Source of the DNA: Bacillota bacterium
GTDB taxonomy: Bacteria > Bacillota > Clostridia > Acetivibrionales > DSM-1351
Direction of reading: 5' to 3'
Length of the DNA: 35,837 nt
Assembly (NCBI GenBank): GCA_023444055.1
Contig: JAEZRV010000071.1
Location: 1-35,837 of the forward strand
The notes beneath the pieces were generated by a model that was given only the letters and a program-made list of their open reading frames with translations, had not been told where the DNA came from and searched no databases. Below are positions 23,054 to 31,674 of the stretch, one piece after another. The position numbers and the translations under genes are program-made. Positions within the stretch are counted from its first letter, which is position 1. Each line of letters starts with the position of its first letter.

Positions 23054-23140
23054 GTGTCCTAAACGGTTACTTTTAAAAACAAGAAGAAATTAACTGTTAA
23101 CATAAAAAGGTTATAGATTTAGAGGAGGTTGTATTAAAGA
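23054..23140 (+). promoter_or_regulatory. rplM leader (possible L13-type autoregulatory leader)
   Basis: The leader begins at the predicted start and ends at the rplM ATG. It contains AACGGTTAC (23062-23070) and AACTGTTAAC (23093-23102), partly complementary segments that could fold. In Firmicutes an L13 leader RNA regulates rplM-rpsI; I could not confirm its consensus by eye, so this rests on position. Confidence 0.35.
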
Positions 23141-23575
23141 ATGAAAACTTTCATGGCAAAAGCTGAAGAAGTTGAAAGAAAATGGTACATTGTTGATGCA
23201 GAAGGTAAGCCACTTGGAAGATTAGCAAGTGAAATTGCTAGTATTTTAAGAGGTAAAAATAAGCCAATTTACACACCACATTGTGATACTGGTGATCATG
23301 TAATTGTACTGAACGCAGGAAAAGTTGTTTTAACAGGTAAAAAGCTTGAACAAAAAACTCACAAAACTCACTCTCAGCATCCAGGTGGATTTAAGGAGAT
23401 CAAGTACAGACATTTATTAGAAAAGTATCCTGAGAGAGCTATTGAATTAGCTGTAAAGGGAATGCTTCCAAAGAACAGCCTTGGCAGACAAATGTTTAGA
23501 AAACTTAAGGTATATGCTGGTTCAGAGCATGTTAACCAAGCACAGAAACCTGAAGTACTTGATTTAGATATTTAA
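23141..23575 (+). CDS. rplM: 50S ribosomal protein L13
   Basis: 144 residues. An early-assembly 23S rRNA binder. It begins MKTFMAKAEEVERKWYIVDAEGKPLGRLASEIASILRGKNKP and has the signature GGFKEIKYRHLLEKYPERAIELAVKGMLPKNSLGRQMFRKLKVY. AGGAGG lies 12 bases upstream of the ATG. Co-transcribed with rpsI, 17 bases away. Confidence 0.97.
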   Translation: MKTFMAKAEEVERKWYIVDAEGKPLGRLASEIASILRGKNKPIYTPHCDTGDHVIVLNAGKVVLTGKKLEQKTHKTHSQHPGGFKEIKYRHLLEKYPERAIELAVKGMLPKNSLGRQMFRKLKVYAGSEHVNQAQKPEVLDLDI

Positions 23576-23592
23576 GGGAGGGAGAAATTAAA

Positions 23593-23985
23593 ATGGCAAA
23601 GGTATATTACTACGGTACAGGACGTAGAAAGAAATCAATAGCAAGAGTAAGACTTGTTCCTGGTGAGGGCAAGGTATTGATAAATGATAGATCATTAGAT
23701 GATTATTTTGGATTAGAAACAATGAAAGTTATAGTTAAGCAGCCATTAACTCTTACTGATACACTTTCAAAGTTTGATGTTATATGCACAGTAGTTGGTG
23801 GTGGATTCACTGGTCAAGCTGGTGCAATCAGACATGGTATTTCAAGAGCTCTTTTAAAGGCTGATGAAGAACTCAGACCAGCTCTTAAAAAAGCAGGTTT
23901 CTTAACAAGAGACCCAAGAATGAAGGAAAGAAAGAAATACGGTCTCAAGAAAGCAAGAAAGGCATCACAGTTCTCAAAGAGATAA
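23593..23985 (+). CDS. rpsI: 30S ribosomal protein S9
   Basis: 130 residues. S9's C-terminal tail reaches the P-site tRNA; it is intact (KKYGLKKARKASQFSKR). The start AKVYYYGTGRRKKSIARVRLVPGEGKVLIN and GGGFTGQAGAIRHGISRALL are family features. GGGAGGG precedes the ATG. A strong terminator follows. Confidence 0.97.
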   Translation: MAKVYYYGTGRRKKSIARVRLVPGEGKVLINDRSLDDYFGLETMKVIVKQPLTLTDTLSKFDVICTVVGGGFTGQAGAIRHGISRALLKADEELRPALKKAGFLTRDPRMKERKKYGLKKARKASQFSKR

Positions 23986-24037
23986 TGTGTGTGTCAATTA
24001 CTGGGATTGTTGCTCGAAACTACAAAGTATATTTTTA

Positions 24038-24083
24038 CAAAAAAACAACCGTCAAGAGAATCAGCTCTTGGCGGTTGTTTTTC
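24038..24083 (+). terminator. Intrinsic terminator after rpsI
   Basis: AACAACCGTCAAGAG (24044-24058) pairs with CTCTTGGCGGTTGTT (24065-24079) through 15 pairs including one G-U, loop AATCAG, then TTTTT minus one base. The A-run on the 5' side makes it effective in both directions. Confidence 0.92.
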
Positions 24084-24615
24084 GGTGATTTTTGATTTTT
24101 TTAGTGTTCTACAAAAATAACTGATTCAGTAAATAACTATAGAAATAGTTAGCGTTTTTCTTATAAAGCATCTATTGTTGAAAGGGAACATTAGGACAAA
24201 AGGTATAATGAGGAAAATGTGTAACATTTAAAATATTTGCATATAAAAAGGTAATTATCAATTAAGTTAATGATAATAAAGAGTATAAATAGTCAGCCTA
24301 AAAGTAAGAGATAAATTAAACCTATTTCCTCATTATTAATTAGGACTTGCTGAAAAAAAATAAATGCATTAGTATTGAAAGTACATAGGGCACCTTAAAA
24401 GTAAGTTTTACTAGATATAGCTAGCAGATGTGTTTCGCAGTTAAATACAAATGGAATAAAGGACTAAAAATACAGTAGAAAAGATATAATAAATAACGAA
24501 AAAATCCTTTGCTGAACATGATTAAATTAATTTAACGATTTATTACATGTTGTAAAAATATTAAGTATTGTTGATACTATATGAAAATCAATAAATTAGA
24601 AAGGGTGATGATAAA
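24084..24615. other. AT-rich gap before the ATPase-PIN cassette
   Basis: About 530 bases. No gene, RNA gene or repeat array was recognised. Candidate promoter elements (TTGTAA at 24550, TACTAT at 24575) are at poor spacing and not claimed. The base composition is even more AT-rich than the ribosomal region and fits horizontally acquired DNA. Confidence 0.5.
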
Positions 24616-25893
24616 ATGATAAAATGTTTTACTTTTGAGAATTTTAAAAGTTTTGAAAAGGCAGAGTTAAATATTGAAGGACTTACCACTTTGGTTGGAA
24701 CTAACTCTTCTGGGAAAAGTAATGCAATAGAGGGAATTAAAATTCTGTCAGAAACTTCGTCAGGACTTGATTTAGGTGTAATATTGGATGGTACTAAAAA
24801 TACAAATAGTACTGTAAGAGGCGGTAGTAAATCATGCCCAAGATTTAAAACAACGGCTTTTAAGTTAGGGTGTTTGGTAGATTTAGATGATGTTTATGAT
24901 TTGTTGTATGAAATAAAAATAAATGTTAGTAATAATAAGATTTATGTGGATGAAGAATCACTCTATAAAATGCCTAATGGACAATTACAACCAAGAATAA
25001 ATAAAATATTTAAAACAAAAAAGCCTACGAACAGTGATGGTGCAGATATAAAGGTAGAATATCGTAACGGTAAAAGAGGTACAAATCCTGATGTAATATG
25101 TATTAGGACATCAGCGATATTACCTCAACTAGCAGTAAAACTTCCTAGGGAAACTATTGAAGATATTGAGACTGCCGATTATATTTCGATAATATTAAAT
25201 AATTTAAAGAACGTAATGGTATTAGATCCAGTGCCATCAGAAATGCGAGAATATACAAGAATTTCTGACATTGAGTTACGTTCGAATTGCGATAATATTT
25301 CATCGGTATTAAATCAGATTTGTAAAAATAAGGAAAATAAACAGAAATTGTTAGATATAGTTTGCAATCTGCCAGAAAATGAAGTGATAGATATTGAGTT
25401 TGTGGAAACTAAAATTGGGGATGTAATGTTTGGATTAAGAGAAAAGTACATTAATTCCACTGAATTAGTTGATGCAAGAAGGTTATCAGATGGAACTTTA
25501 CGATGTATTGCAATTGTTACAGCAATATTAGTAAGTGAACCTAATAGTATGATATTAATTGAAGAAATTGATAATGGAATACATCCTGGAAGAGTCGAAA
25601 AGTTAATTGATAGTATTGCTGAAATTGGAAAAATAAGAAATATAGACATTGTTATTACAACACATAATGCATTATTATTAAACAAGTACGATAAGGAAAA
25701 ATTGCTAGGTGTATCCGTGATATATCGTGAACCAGAAAAGGGAACAAGTAAGTTTATGCCATGTATTGATATGGAACAATTCCCTAAGATATTGGCAGCA
25801 GGTGGATTGGGAAATGCTATGATTGATGATTCATTAATTTTAATGCTAAAAAATAGCAAGACGAACGTAGATTATTCGTGGTTGGGGGTGTAA
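24616..25893 (+). CDS. OLD-like ABC/AAA ATPase, partner of a PIN nuclease
   Basis: 425 residues. An ABC-type ATPase of the RecF/OLD/SMC-related group (AAA_15/AAA_21 kind): N-terminal ENFKSFEKAELNIEGLTTLVGTNSSGKSN, with Walker A at 28-35; signature LSDGT at 290-294; Walker B ILIEEIDNGIHP with catalytic E316/E317; switch histidine H350 in TTHNA. About 200 residues between Walker A and signature form the arm/insertion. No TOPRIM or nuclease domain is fused. The start follows AGAAAGGGTGATG. Three bases separate its stop from the next gene, a PIN nuclease, so the two act together in all likelihood. Such stand-alone ATPases pair with effector nucleases in several defence systems (PtuAB, AriAB); this is a comparison only, not an identification. 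Confidence 0.85.
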   Translation: MIKCFTFENFKSFEKAELNIEGLTTLVGTNSSGKSNAIEGIKILSETSSGLDLGVILDGTKNTNSTVRGGSKSCPRFKTTAFKLGCLVDLDDVYDLLYEIKINVSNNKIYVDEESLYKMPNGQLQPRINKIFKTKKPTNSDGADIKVEYRNGKRGTNPDVICIRTSAILPQLAVKLPRETIEDIETADYISIILNNLKNVMVLDPVPSEMREYTRISDIELRSNCDNISSVLNQICKNKENKQKLLDIVCNLPENEVIDIEFVETKIGDVMFGLREKYINSTELVDARRLSDGTLRCIAIVTAILVSEPNSMILIEEIDNGIHPGRVEKLIDSIAEIGKIRNIDIVITTHNALLLNKYDKEKLLGVSVIYREPEKGTSKFMPCIDMEQFPKILAAGGLGNAMIDDSLILMLKNSKTNVDYSWLGV

Positions 25894-25896
25894 TAG

Positions 25897-26382
25897 ATGA
25901 ATATTAGATTTATTGATACCTCAGTTATGACTAATTTATTAGATATTCCCGAAATGAATCAAGATAAGGAAAGGGTGATTCTAGAATGGAGTGAAGTATT
26001 GCAAAATAAAGAGACGTTAATTATGCCAATAGCTACAATTATAGAGACGGGGAATCATATTGCACATATTGTAAATGGATATAAAAGAAGAGAAGTTGCC
26101 ATAAAATATATCGAGTATTTAAGAAAGACTGCTGAAAATGAAGCACCTTGGATTCTATATGGTAATAATCTAGATACAAAATCGCTTAGGTTTTTTGTAG
26201 AAAATTTTGAAACAAATGCACTTAATAAAACGGGGATAGGGGATCTAAGTATTATAGAAGCTTATCAAAGATACAAGGAGAGTCAACCTGCAATTGGTAC
26301 TATTAGAATATGGAGTATGGATGCTCATCTTAATTCATATTGTGAAGAAAATGTAGGGATGAGTAGAAGACGATCAAAGTAG
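25897..26382 (+). CDS. PIN-domain protein, probable metal-dependent RNase
   Basis: 161 residues. Fold and motifs of PIN nucleases: D7 in FIDTSV, E50 in IIETGNH, D116 in GIGDLSII and D142 in WSMDAHL give the full acidic quartet expected for Mg/Mn-dependent cleavage, usually of RNA. ATG with GGGGGTG 7 bases upstream, inside the end of the ATPase gene. No VapB-like antitoxin gene is adjacent, so it does not look like a VapBC pair; the ATPase is its only close partner. Basic C-terminus (SRRRSK). The role as effector of a two-gene system is inference. Confidence 0.82.
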   Translation: MNIRFIDTSVMTNLLDIPEMNQDKERVILEWSEVLQNKETLIMPIATIIETGNHIAHIVNGYKRREVAIKYIEYLRKTAENEAPWILYGNNLDTKSLRFFVENFETNALNKTGIGDLSIIEAYQRYKESQPAIGTIRIWSMDAHLNSYCEENVGMSRRRSK

Positions 26383-26739
26383 TATGATACATAAAACTAT
26401 ATAGATAAAAAGAATATGAGCTTTTCAAATTGTCTTCAATATAATAATTACTTATAAGTAACAATTTACTAACCTCTTGTGACTAAGTGTTTAAAAATTC
26501 CACCTCTAAGAATAGTTTCAATATTTTTTTGACAGAGAATAATTATCATTATTATTCGATTACTATTAATAATATTTTAGTAAATTATTATTTAGTGGAT
26601 TAATTTATGGCTAGAATTAATAAGATTTGTTATAATAATTACACTATAACGGTAGAATTTTTATTAAAAATACAAATAATTAACAACTACAGCGATTACT
26701 ATTATTTATAATATAATTACTAGGAGGGCTACAAAAGCA
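26383..26739. other. AT-rich gap upstream of greA with an operator-like palindrome
   Basis: 357 bases without a gene. TTGACA (26529-26534) is a fine -35, and directly behind it lies AATAAT-TATC-ATTATT (26538-26553), extendable as GAATAAT-N7-ATTATTC (26537-26557). Two TATAAT hexamers (26631-26636, 26707-26712) lack good -35 partners. A ribosome-binding AGGAGG is at 26722. Confidence 0.5.
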
Positions 26740-27204
26740 ATGAGTCATACACTAACAGAAGAAAACATTCAAAAATTAAGAGATGAATTGGAGTACAGAA
26801 TAACTGTAAAAAGGTCGGAGATAGCTAAGGAGAAATTAATAGCAGCTGCACATGGCGATAGATCAGAAAATGCAGAATACAAAGAGGCATGTGAAAGATT
26901 TAATGCAAATGATGATAGAATTCAGCAGTTAATGACTATTATCTCAACAGCAACTGTAATTGATGATAAAAATACAGATAAGACCAAGCTCGGAATTAAT
27001 ACCAAAGCTAGAATAAAGTTTATTGAGGACGATGACGAAGATATCATAACCTTGGTAACTACGATGGATGCAGATGTAAAGAAAATGCACATTAGTATAG
27101 AAGCTGATTTAGGAAAAGCATTATTTGGTAAAAAAGTTGGTGACATAGTTGAAGTCAAGGCTCAGAGTGGAACTTATAAAGTTGAGATATTAGAAATATT
27201 ATAA
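26740..27204 (+). CDS. greA: Transcription elongation factor GreA/GreB family
   Basis: 154 residues. Gre factors enter the RNA polymerase secondary channel and trigger cleavage of backtracked RNA. The N-terminal coiled coil has the tip GDRSENAEYKEACERF, with the conserved D and E that hold the catalytic metal, and the C-terminal FKBP-like domain ends SIEADLGKALFGKKVGDIVEVKAQSGTYKVEILEI. The interdomain part (DDDEDIITLVTTMDADVKKMHI) is somewhat divergent, so it could be a paralogue rather than the main GreA. AGGAGG is at 26722, 13 bases before the start. Confidence 0.9.
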   Translation: MSHTLTEENIQKLRDELEYRITVKRSEIAKEKLIAAAHGDRSENAEYKEACERFNANDDRIQQLMTIISTATVIDDKNTDKTKLGINTKARIKFIEDDDEDIITLVTTMDADVKKMHISIEADLGKALFGKKVGDIVEVKAQSGTYKVEILEIL

Positions 27205-27247
27205 AAATATGAGTGTGCCATAAGGTAAATATGGAGGTTTGGTTTTT

Positions 27248-27958
27248 ATGAACAAAGTTAAACTGTTTTGCTTACCTTATGCAGGTGGGTCTGCAGCGAT
27301 ATACGGTAAGTGGAAAAAATATTTAGATAAAAGTATTGATTTAGTCCCAGTAGAATTGGCTGGCAGAGGTCGGCGAATGAGCGAGAGTTTCTACGATAGC
27401 ATGTCTCAAGCGGTTGATGATACTTACAACATTATAAATCCATTAATAAAACAGGGTGATTATGCCTTCTTCGGACATAGTATGGGGACTATTATAGCTT
27501 TCGAGTTGTGTCGTAAGATACTGGATAAAGGTGGAAGACAGCCATTGCACTTATTTGTTTCAGGAAGGTATCCGCCAGATCTTAAGACAGAAAGTGAATT
27601 TTTAAGCAGATTACCCGATAATGAATTTTTGCAGAAAATTTTTAAACTTGGAGGGACAAGTGCTGAAATTATTGAGAACAAAGAATTGAGAGAAATATTT
27701 GTTCCAATATTAAAAGCTGACTATAGAATTATTGAAGAATATAGATACATAAATAGTAACAAAAAGTTTGACTATGGTATTACTGCTTTTACTGGAAAAG
27801 ATGATCTGGAAGTTTCTTTTAGTGATATAAAGGAATGGGGAAAACATACCACAGCCCAGTCTTTATTCTATGAATTTGAAGGAAATCACTTTTTTATAAA
27901 TGGAAAAATTACAGAAATAACTGAGATTATTAATAGTACATTAAAAAGTGTTATATAA
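27248..27958 (+). CDS. Type II thioesterase (NRPS/PKS-associated)
   Basis: 236 residues, alpha/beta hydrolase. Type II thioesterases remove wrong acyl groups from carrier proteins of non-ribosomal peptide or polyketide synthases. Nucleophile S78 in GHSMG, acid D185 or D186 (TGKDD), and H214 in EGNHFF complete the triad; N-terminal LFCLPYAGGSAAIYGKW is the typical start of the SrfA-TEII/GrsT group. ATG at 27248 with GGAGG 10 bases upstream is chosen over TTG at 27239. Its end is 14 bases from the convergent phosphopantetheinyl transferase gene. No synthase is present in the window. Confidence 0.92.
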   Translation: MNKVKLFCLPYAGGSAAIYGKWKKYLDKSIDLVPVELAGRGRRMSESFYDSMSQAVDDTYNIINPLIKQGDYAFFGHSMGTIIAFELCRKILDKGGRQPLHLFVSGRYPPDLKTESEFLSRLPDNEFLQKIFKLGGTSAEIIENKELREIFVPILKADYRIIEEYRYINSNKKFDYGITAFTGKDDLEVSFSDIKEWGKHTTAQSLFYEFEGNHFFINGKITEITEIINSTLKSVI

Positions 27959-27972
27959 CATTAAACACTGGT

Positions 27973-28662
27973 TTAGAGAGAGTTACACACCTCATGGAAA
28001 AATTGTATTACATTAAAGATGGTTTTTTCATGAGAAGCAATAGTTTTTGAGCAAATAGCATAAAGACTGTTAGAATCAAGAGAAGAATGGTATAGTGAGT
28101 AGCCACTTATAGATTCATTTGAGTTAATAATATTATTGTTTTCAACACTTACAGTAAAAGAATCTAAAGGAATTGAGAGCCCTTTTCCTACTGCTTTGAT
28201 ATAGCTTTCCTTTAAAGTCCATAGTTTATAAAAATAGGTTTGCTTCTCATCATCATGCTGGCTTTTTAGTGCAGTATATTCATCTTCTGAGAAGAATCGT
28301 TTAGCTATTTCAAAATCAGTAGGCTTTATGGTTTCAACATCAATACCAACAGGATTATCGCTTATTGCGCAAACAACCCAATTCCCTGAATGAGAGATAT
28401 TAAAATGAATTTTATCAGCTCCAAGTAAGAAAGGTTTTCCATACTCATTTGCTCCAAAAGTAATATCTACATTTTTAATATTTAAATTTTTACAAAGAGC
28501 ATATCTTGATAAAACATTGCCAATGAGTGCTCTTTGTGAATCTTCAAAATGATAAAATCTATGTATTTTAACTTTTTTATCCTCGGAAACATAGTTTAAC
28601 AGTCTGTTGAAAGCATCATTTTCCAAGTTGCTATCTATATTAACCATATAAGTTTTAAGCAA
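27973..28662 (-). CDS. 4'-phosphopantetheinyl transferase, Sfp type
   Basis: 229 residues, minus strand. Moves the phosphopantetheine arm from CoA to a serine of carrier proteins. Substrate-binding ISHSG at 89-93, metal ligands D108 and E110 in GIDVE, and WTLKESYIKA (148-157) with E152. The start is a TTG (28660-28662) with GGGGG 8 bases upstream; the ATG five codons later has no site nearby. Convergent with the thioesterase gene; together they are classic helpers of an NRPS/PKS, probably acting in trans. Substrate range cannot be told. Confidence 0.92.
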   Translation of the reverse strand: MLKTYMVNIDSNLENDAFNRLLNYVSEDKKVKIHRFYHFEDSQRALIGNVLSRYALCKNLNIKNVDITFGANEYGKPFLLGADKIHFNISHSGNWVVCAISDNPVGIDVETIKPTDFEIAKRFFSEDEYTALKSQHDDEKQTYFYKLWTLKESYIKAVGKGLSIPLDSFTVSVENNNIINSNESISGYSLYHSSLDSNSLYAICSKTIASHEKTIFNVIQFFHEVCNSL

Positions 28663-28892
28663 AATCTAATCCCCCTGAACTCTCTATAATGACTTACTAT
28701 AAATTTACTTAGTTGCTCAGACAATTTAAATATAGAATAAACTGGTTTTAAATGCAATAGTTTAGAAAATAAACTTACTTATAAAGTTTAATGAACTGTT
28801 ATCAACTCAGGATATTTGCTGTTATTTATTTAATTAGGTAGATTTGGGTTAATTTATAATAATATATTATATTAATAGCAAATTATTTTTAT

Positions 28893-30044
28893 TCAAAACC
28901 CTCCTGTAAATGTAAGATACAGCAATACCGCATTTGCAGTAATAATTATGCTTGCTATTATCCATCCTATAACGTTTGTTAAAGGCTTATTAACGAAAAC
29001 ACCCATTAAATCCTTACGTTTCGTGATCATTAGCATTGGAATTATTGCGACAGGAAGAATAAAGCTTAGTACAACCTGACTAAATATAAGTGCTTTCATA
29101 GGGTTTATGCCTATTAAAATAATAAGCATGGCTGGTAGCATGGTTACAATTCTTGTTACGTTATCACTTACCTTTAGTCCAACAAATCCTTGCATAATGG
29201 TAGTACCTGCCATGGTTCCTACGATTGAAGAGGACAATCCTGATGCAATTAATGCTAACCCAAAAGCTCCACTTGAAGCAGCACCCAAAAGTGGTGATAA
29301 TGATTGATGCGCTTGCTCAATAGTTTCAACCACCAAACCATTCCTGAAAAATACTGCGGCAGATACTATAACCATAGCAGCATTAATGATGAATGCTATA
29401 TTCATAGCAATTGTAATGTCCAGTCTCTCCATTCTGAGATGTTGTTTTTTTGCCTTGTCTGATGTAGTAGTGTTTCTCTCCTGAACTAACTGTGAGTGCA
29501 AAAAAATAACATGAGGCATTACAGTTGCGCCTAGCATACCAACAGCGATCATTACGGCTTCACCATTAGGAAGTGAAGGAATTAAGAGATGCAGTCCTGC
29601 AGCAGTCCAATCAGGCTTTGCTAAGAAAACTTCTAAAGTATAAGATATACAAATTACGGCTATTAATACCGAAATTATGGCTTCCAATACTCTTTGACCA
29701 TATTTTCCCATATAGATAATAAAAAAAGTGATAGCCGCAGTGATTAATCCAGCTATTGGCATGGGAATGCGAAATAGTAAGTACAGACCCAGTGTACTTC
29801 CAAGAAACTCTGCAAGATTTGTTGCTATCGCAGCTAGCTCAGCGACAATCCAAAAACACCAATTAGTTTTTCGTGAAAAAACCCTGCCGCACATTTGGGG
29901 TAAATTGTAACCAGTTGCTATACCCAATTTTGCCGAAAGAGACTGCAAAAATATTGCCATTAGGTTGCTCCAGAGAATTACCCAAATTAGGTTGTAGCTG
30001 AACTTGGAACCTCCGCTGATATTTGTTGCAAAATTTCCGGGAGG
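28893..30044 (-). pseudogene. mntH: Nramp/MntH divalent-metal transporter, 5' end lost at recombinase junction
   Basis: Minus strand. A proton-coupled Mn/Fe transporter family member. The intact part runs from PGNFATNISGGSKF (the TM1 DPGN motif, less its D) through NLMAIFLQSLSAKLGIATGYNLPQMC, the TM6 motif GATVMPHVIFLHSQL, to the C-terminus. Homology stops abruptly at 30042-30044, where the codon for the metal-binding aspartate should stand but CCT (Pro) is found; 21 bases further on lies the stop codon of a serine recombinase. The first in-frame ATG is at 29958-29960, so any product (355 residues) would lack the start of TM1. The missing 5' part is not found in the next 2 kb. Confidence 0.88.
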
Positions 30045-30064
30045 TGTATTGTAATTGGAACACT
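30041..30064. other. Probable recombinase attachment-site junction in mntH
   Basis: Between the recombinase stop (30065-30067) and the break in mntH (30042-30044) lie some 20 bases with GTGT at one end and ACAC at the other on the minus strand, a weakly palindromic block. Serine recombinase genes of integrated elements commonly stand next to one attachment site, so this is the natural place for an attL/attR-type junction. The crossover dinucleotide cannot be fixed without the empty site. Confidence 0.45.
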
Positions 30065-31660
30065 TTAAAACGGATTTTTGAAATTATAATGTATCTTTAC
30101 AGTTTTGTCTTCGAAAATTTCAACTTTACTAATTAATTTTACTATAGTCAATCTATCCAAAGTATCAAAACTTGCAAAAGTATCAATTAAATTTTTAAAA
30201 GATTTACTAGAAGTATCTTTCTTTGTGTTGGGTTCAAGTTGATTATATAGGAATTCTAATCTAGTGTTTAAACTTTGTTTTTCTTCAGCCAACGCATTAC
30301 TTATATCAAGATAATCGTTAGCTGATAATTCACCATTACTTTTATCTTGATACGCTGATAATAGATGCCTTTTAATGTCAGCTAACCTATTTTCAATAGT
30401 TTGTATTTCTTTTCTATAAGAGATTGAGGTATCTCGATTATCTTTTTTTCTTTGTTCTTTAATATGATTATTTGCTATATTTGATAAATTGTCAACATCT
30501 AAAAATTGTTTAGCAATGGCCATTAACTCATGCTTTATTATATCACACAACCTTTTTTCAGAAAACGTATGTCTTGTACAATCGCTATACCGTTTGTATC
30601 TGGAGCATATTGTGTAAAAATATTTGCCTGTTCTTGTAAAAGTTAATTTTTCACCACAATCGCCACAATAAACTAACCCAGAAAAAAGGTGAGGTTGAAC
30701 GACTTTGTTACTATGATAACTTTTTTTACTCATAAGAGCCTGTACAGCACCAAAATCTTCCTTTGAAATAATGGCTTCATGAGTATTTTCAACGACTATC
30801 CAGTTTCCTTTTGGTATGCATTTGTATTTCTTTTGTTTAAAACTAAGTTTTTCAGTTTTGCCCTGAGAAATAGAACCAATATAAGTTGGGCTGGTCAATA
30901 TTATTTTTATTGTTTCTGGATTCCAAAGAAAGCTTTTTGTTTTTCCACCTCGATATAATGTTGTACTAACTTTATAGCTTGCAGGTGATAATACATGTTC
31001 ATTATTTAATATAGTTGAAATTCTATGTAAGCTCTCTCCTTCAATAAACATTTTATAGATTCTTCTTACTATTTCGCATGTTTCTGGATTAATAACTAGC
31101 TTGTTTTTATTTTGAGCATCTTTTTGATAACCGTAAGGTGCAAATGCACCTATAAAGTCACCTCGCTTTCTTTTGTCTAAAAAAATACTTTTCACATTTG
31201 CTGAAATGTCTGCTGCATATTTTTCATTCAAAAGACAGGTAAGGGGGCGAACAAAATAAGTATTTGTATCCTGATTAAAGGAGTCTATTTTATCATTAAA
31301 TGTAATAATTCGCACGTTATTTAATAAACAATAGTCAAAAAACTTTTCTGATTCATATAGGTTTCTCCCTAACCGAGATAAATCTTTTAAAATTATTAAA
31401 TTTACCTTCTTAGAATTCACGTCGTCCATTAGTCTATTAAAATCAGGTCTATCAAATGTTGTTCCAGATACACCATCATCATAATAAATATCTACCAATG
31501 TCCAATTTGATTTATTACAAACAATTGGTTTAAGTAAATTAATTTGGTTTTCGACACTTTCAGATTCAGGATCATCTCTTGACAGACGAGCATATATACC
31601 AACGTTAAAATGATTGTTTTCGTTTTCAATATAGTTACCAGCTGAGTAATACATTTTCAT
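30065..31660 (-). CDS. Large serine recombinase (resolvase/integrase family)
   Basis: 531 residues, minus strand. Catalyses site-specific recombination through a serine-DNA intermediate. N-terminal resolvase domain with nucleophile S27 in YARLSRDD, DGVSGTTFDRP (62-72) and the arginines of LSRLGRN (R96, R99); a recombinase domain at about 165-290 (APYGYQKD); a zinc ribbon with C332, C335, C352 and C361; then a coiled coil at about 405-500. This is the full layout of integrases/transposases of clostridial mobile elements and of SpoIVCA-like excision enzymes. GAAAGGATGA precedes the ATG. Its 3' end abuts the broken mntH gene. Two tiny ORFs precede it on the same strand. Confidence 0.95.
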   Translation of the reverse strand: MKMYYSAGNYIENENNHFNVGIYARLSRDDPESESVENQINLLKPIVCNKSNWTLVDIYYDDGVSGTTFDRPDFNRLMDDVNSKKVNLIILKDLSRLGRNLYESEKFFDYCLLNNVRIITFNDKIDSFNQDTNTYFVRPLTCLLNEKYAADISANVKSIFLDKRKRGDFIGAFAPYGYQKDAQNKNKLVINPETCEIVRRIYKMFIEGESLHRISTILNNEHVLSPASYKVSTTLYRGGKTKSFLWNPETIKIILTSPTYIGSISQGKTEKLSFKQKKYKCIPKGNWIVVENTHEAIISKEDFGAVQALMSKKSYHSNKVVQPHLFSGLVYCGDCGEKLTFTRTGKYFYTICSRYKRYSDCTRHTFSEKRLCDIIKHELMAIAKQFLDVDNLSNIANNHIKEQRKKDNRDTSISYRKEIQTIENRLADIKRHLLSAYQDKSNGELSANDYLDISNALAEEKQSLNTRLEFLYNQLEPNTKKDTSSKSFKNLIDTFASFDTLDRLTIVKLISKVEIFEDKTVKIHYNFKNPF

Positions 31661-31674
31661 TCATCCTTTCATAG

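Noticed and set aside
25897..26382. PIN protein as a VapC toxin of a VapBC pair
   Set aside because: No small antitoxin gene precedes or overlaps it; the only tightly linked gene is a 425-residue ATPase. The protein is also a little longer than most VapC.
27973..28040. Inverted repeat CTCATG...CATGAG near the end of the phosphopantetheinyl transferase gene as a terminator
   Set aside because: It lies within the coding sequence of that gene, with a long loop, so it is not taken as a terminator.
29863..30063. Open frame overlapping the mntH/recombinase junction on the minus strand (66 residues)
   Set aside because: It is a shifted frame of the mntH coding sequence, which itself translates to clear Nramp motifs; the GTG start has no ribosome-binding site.
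30065..31660. Recombinase region as a prophage end
   Set aside because: No phage structural, replication or lysis genes in the 4 kb beyond it; the next genes are a YesM/YesN sensor pair. A phage remnant cannot be excluded but is not supported.
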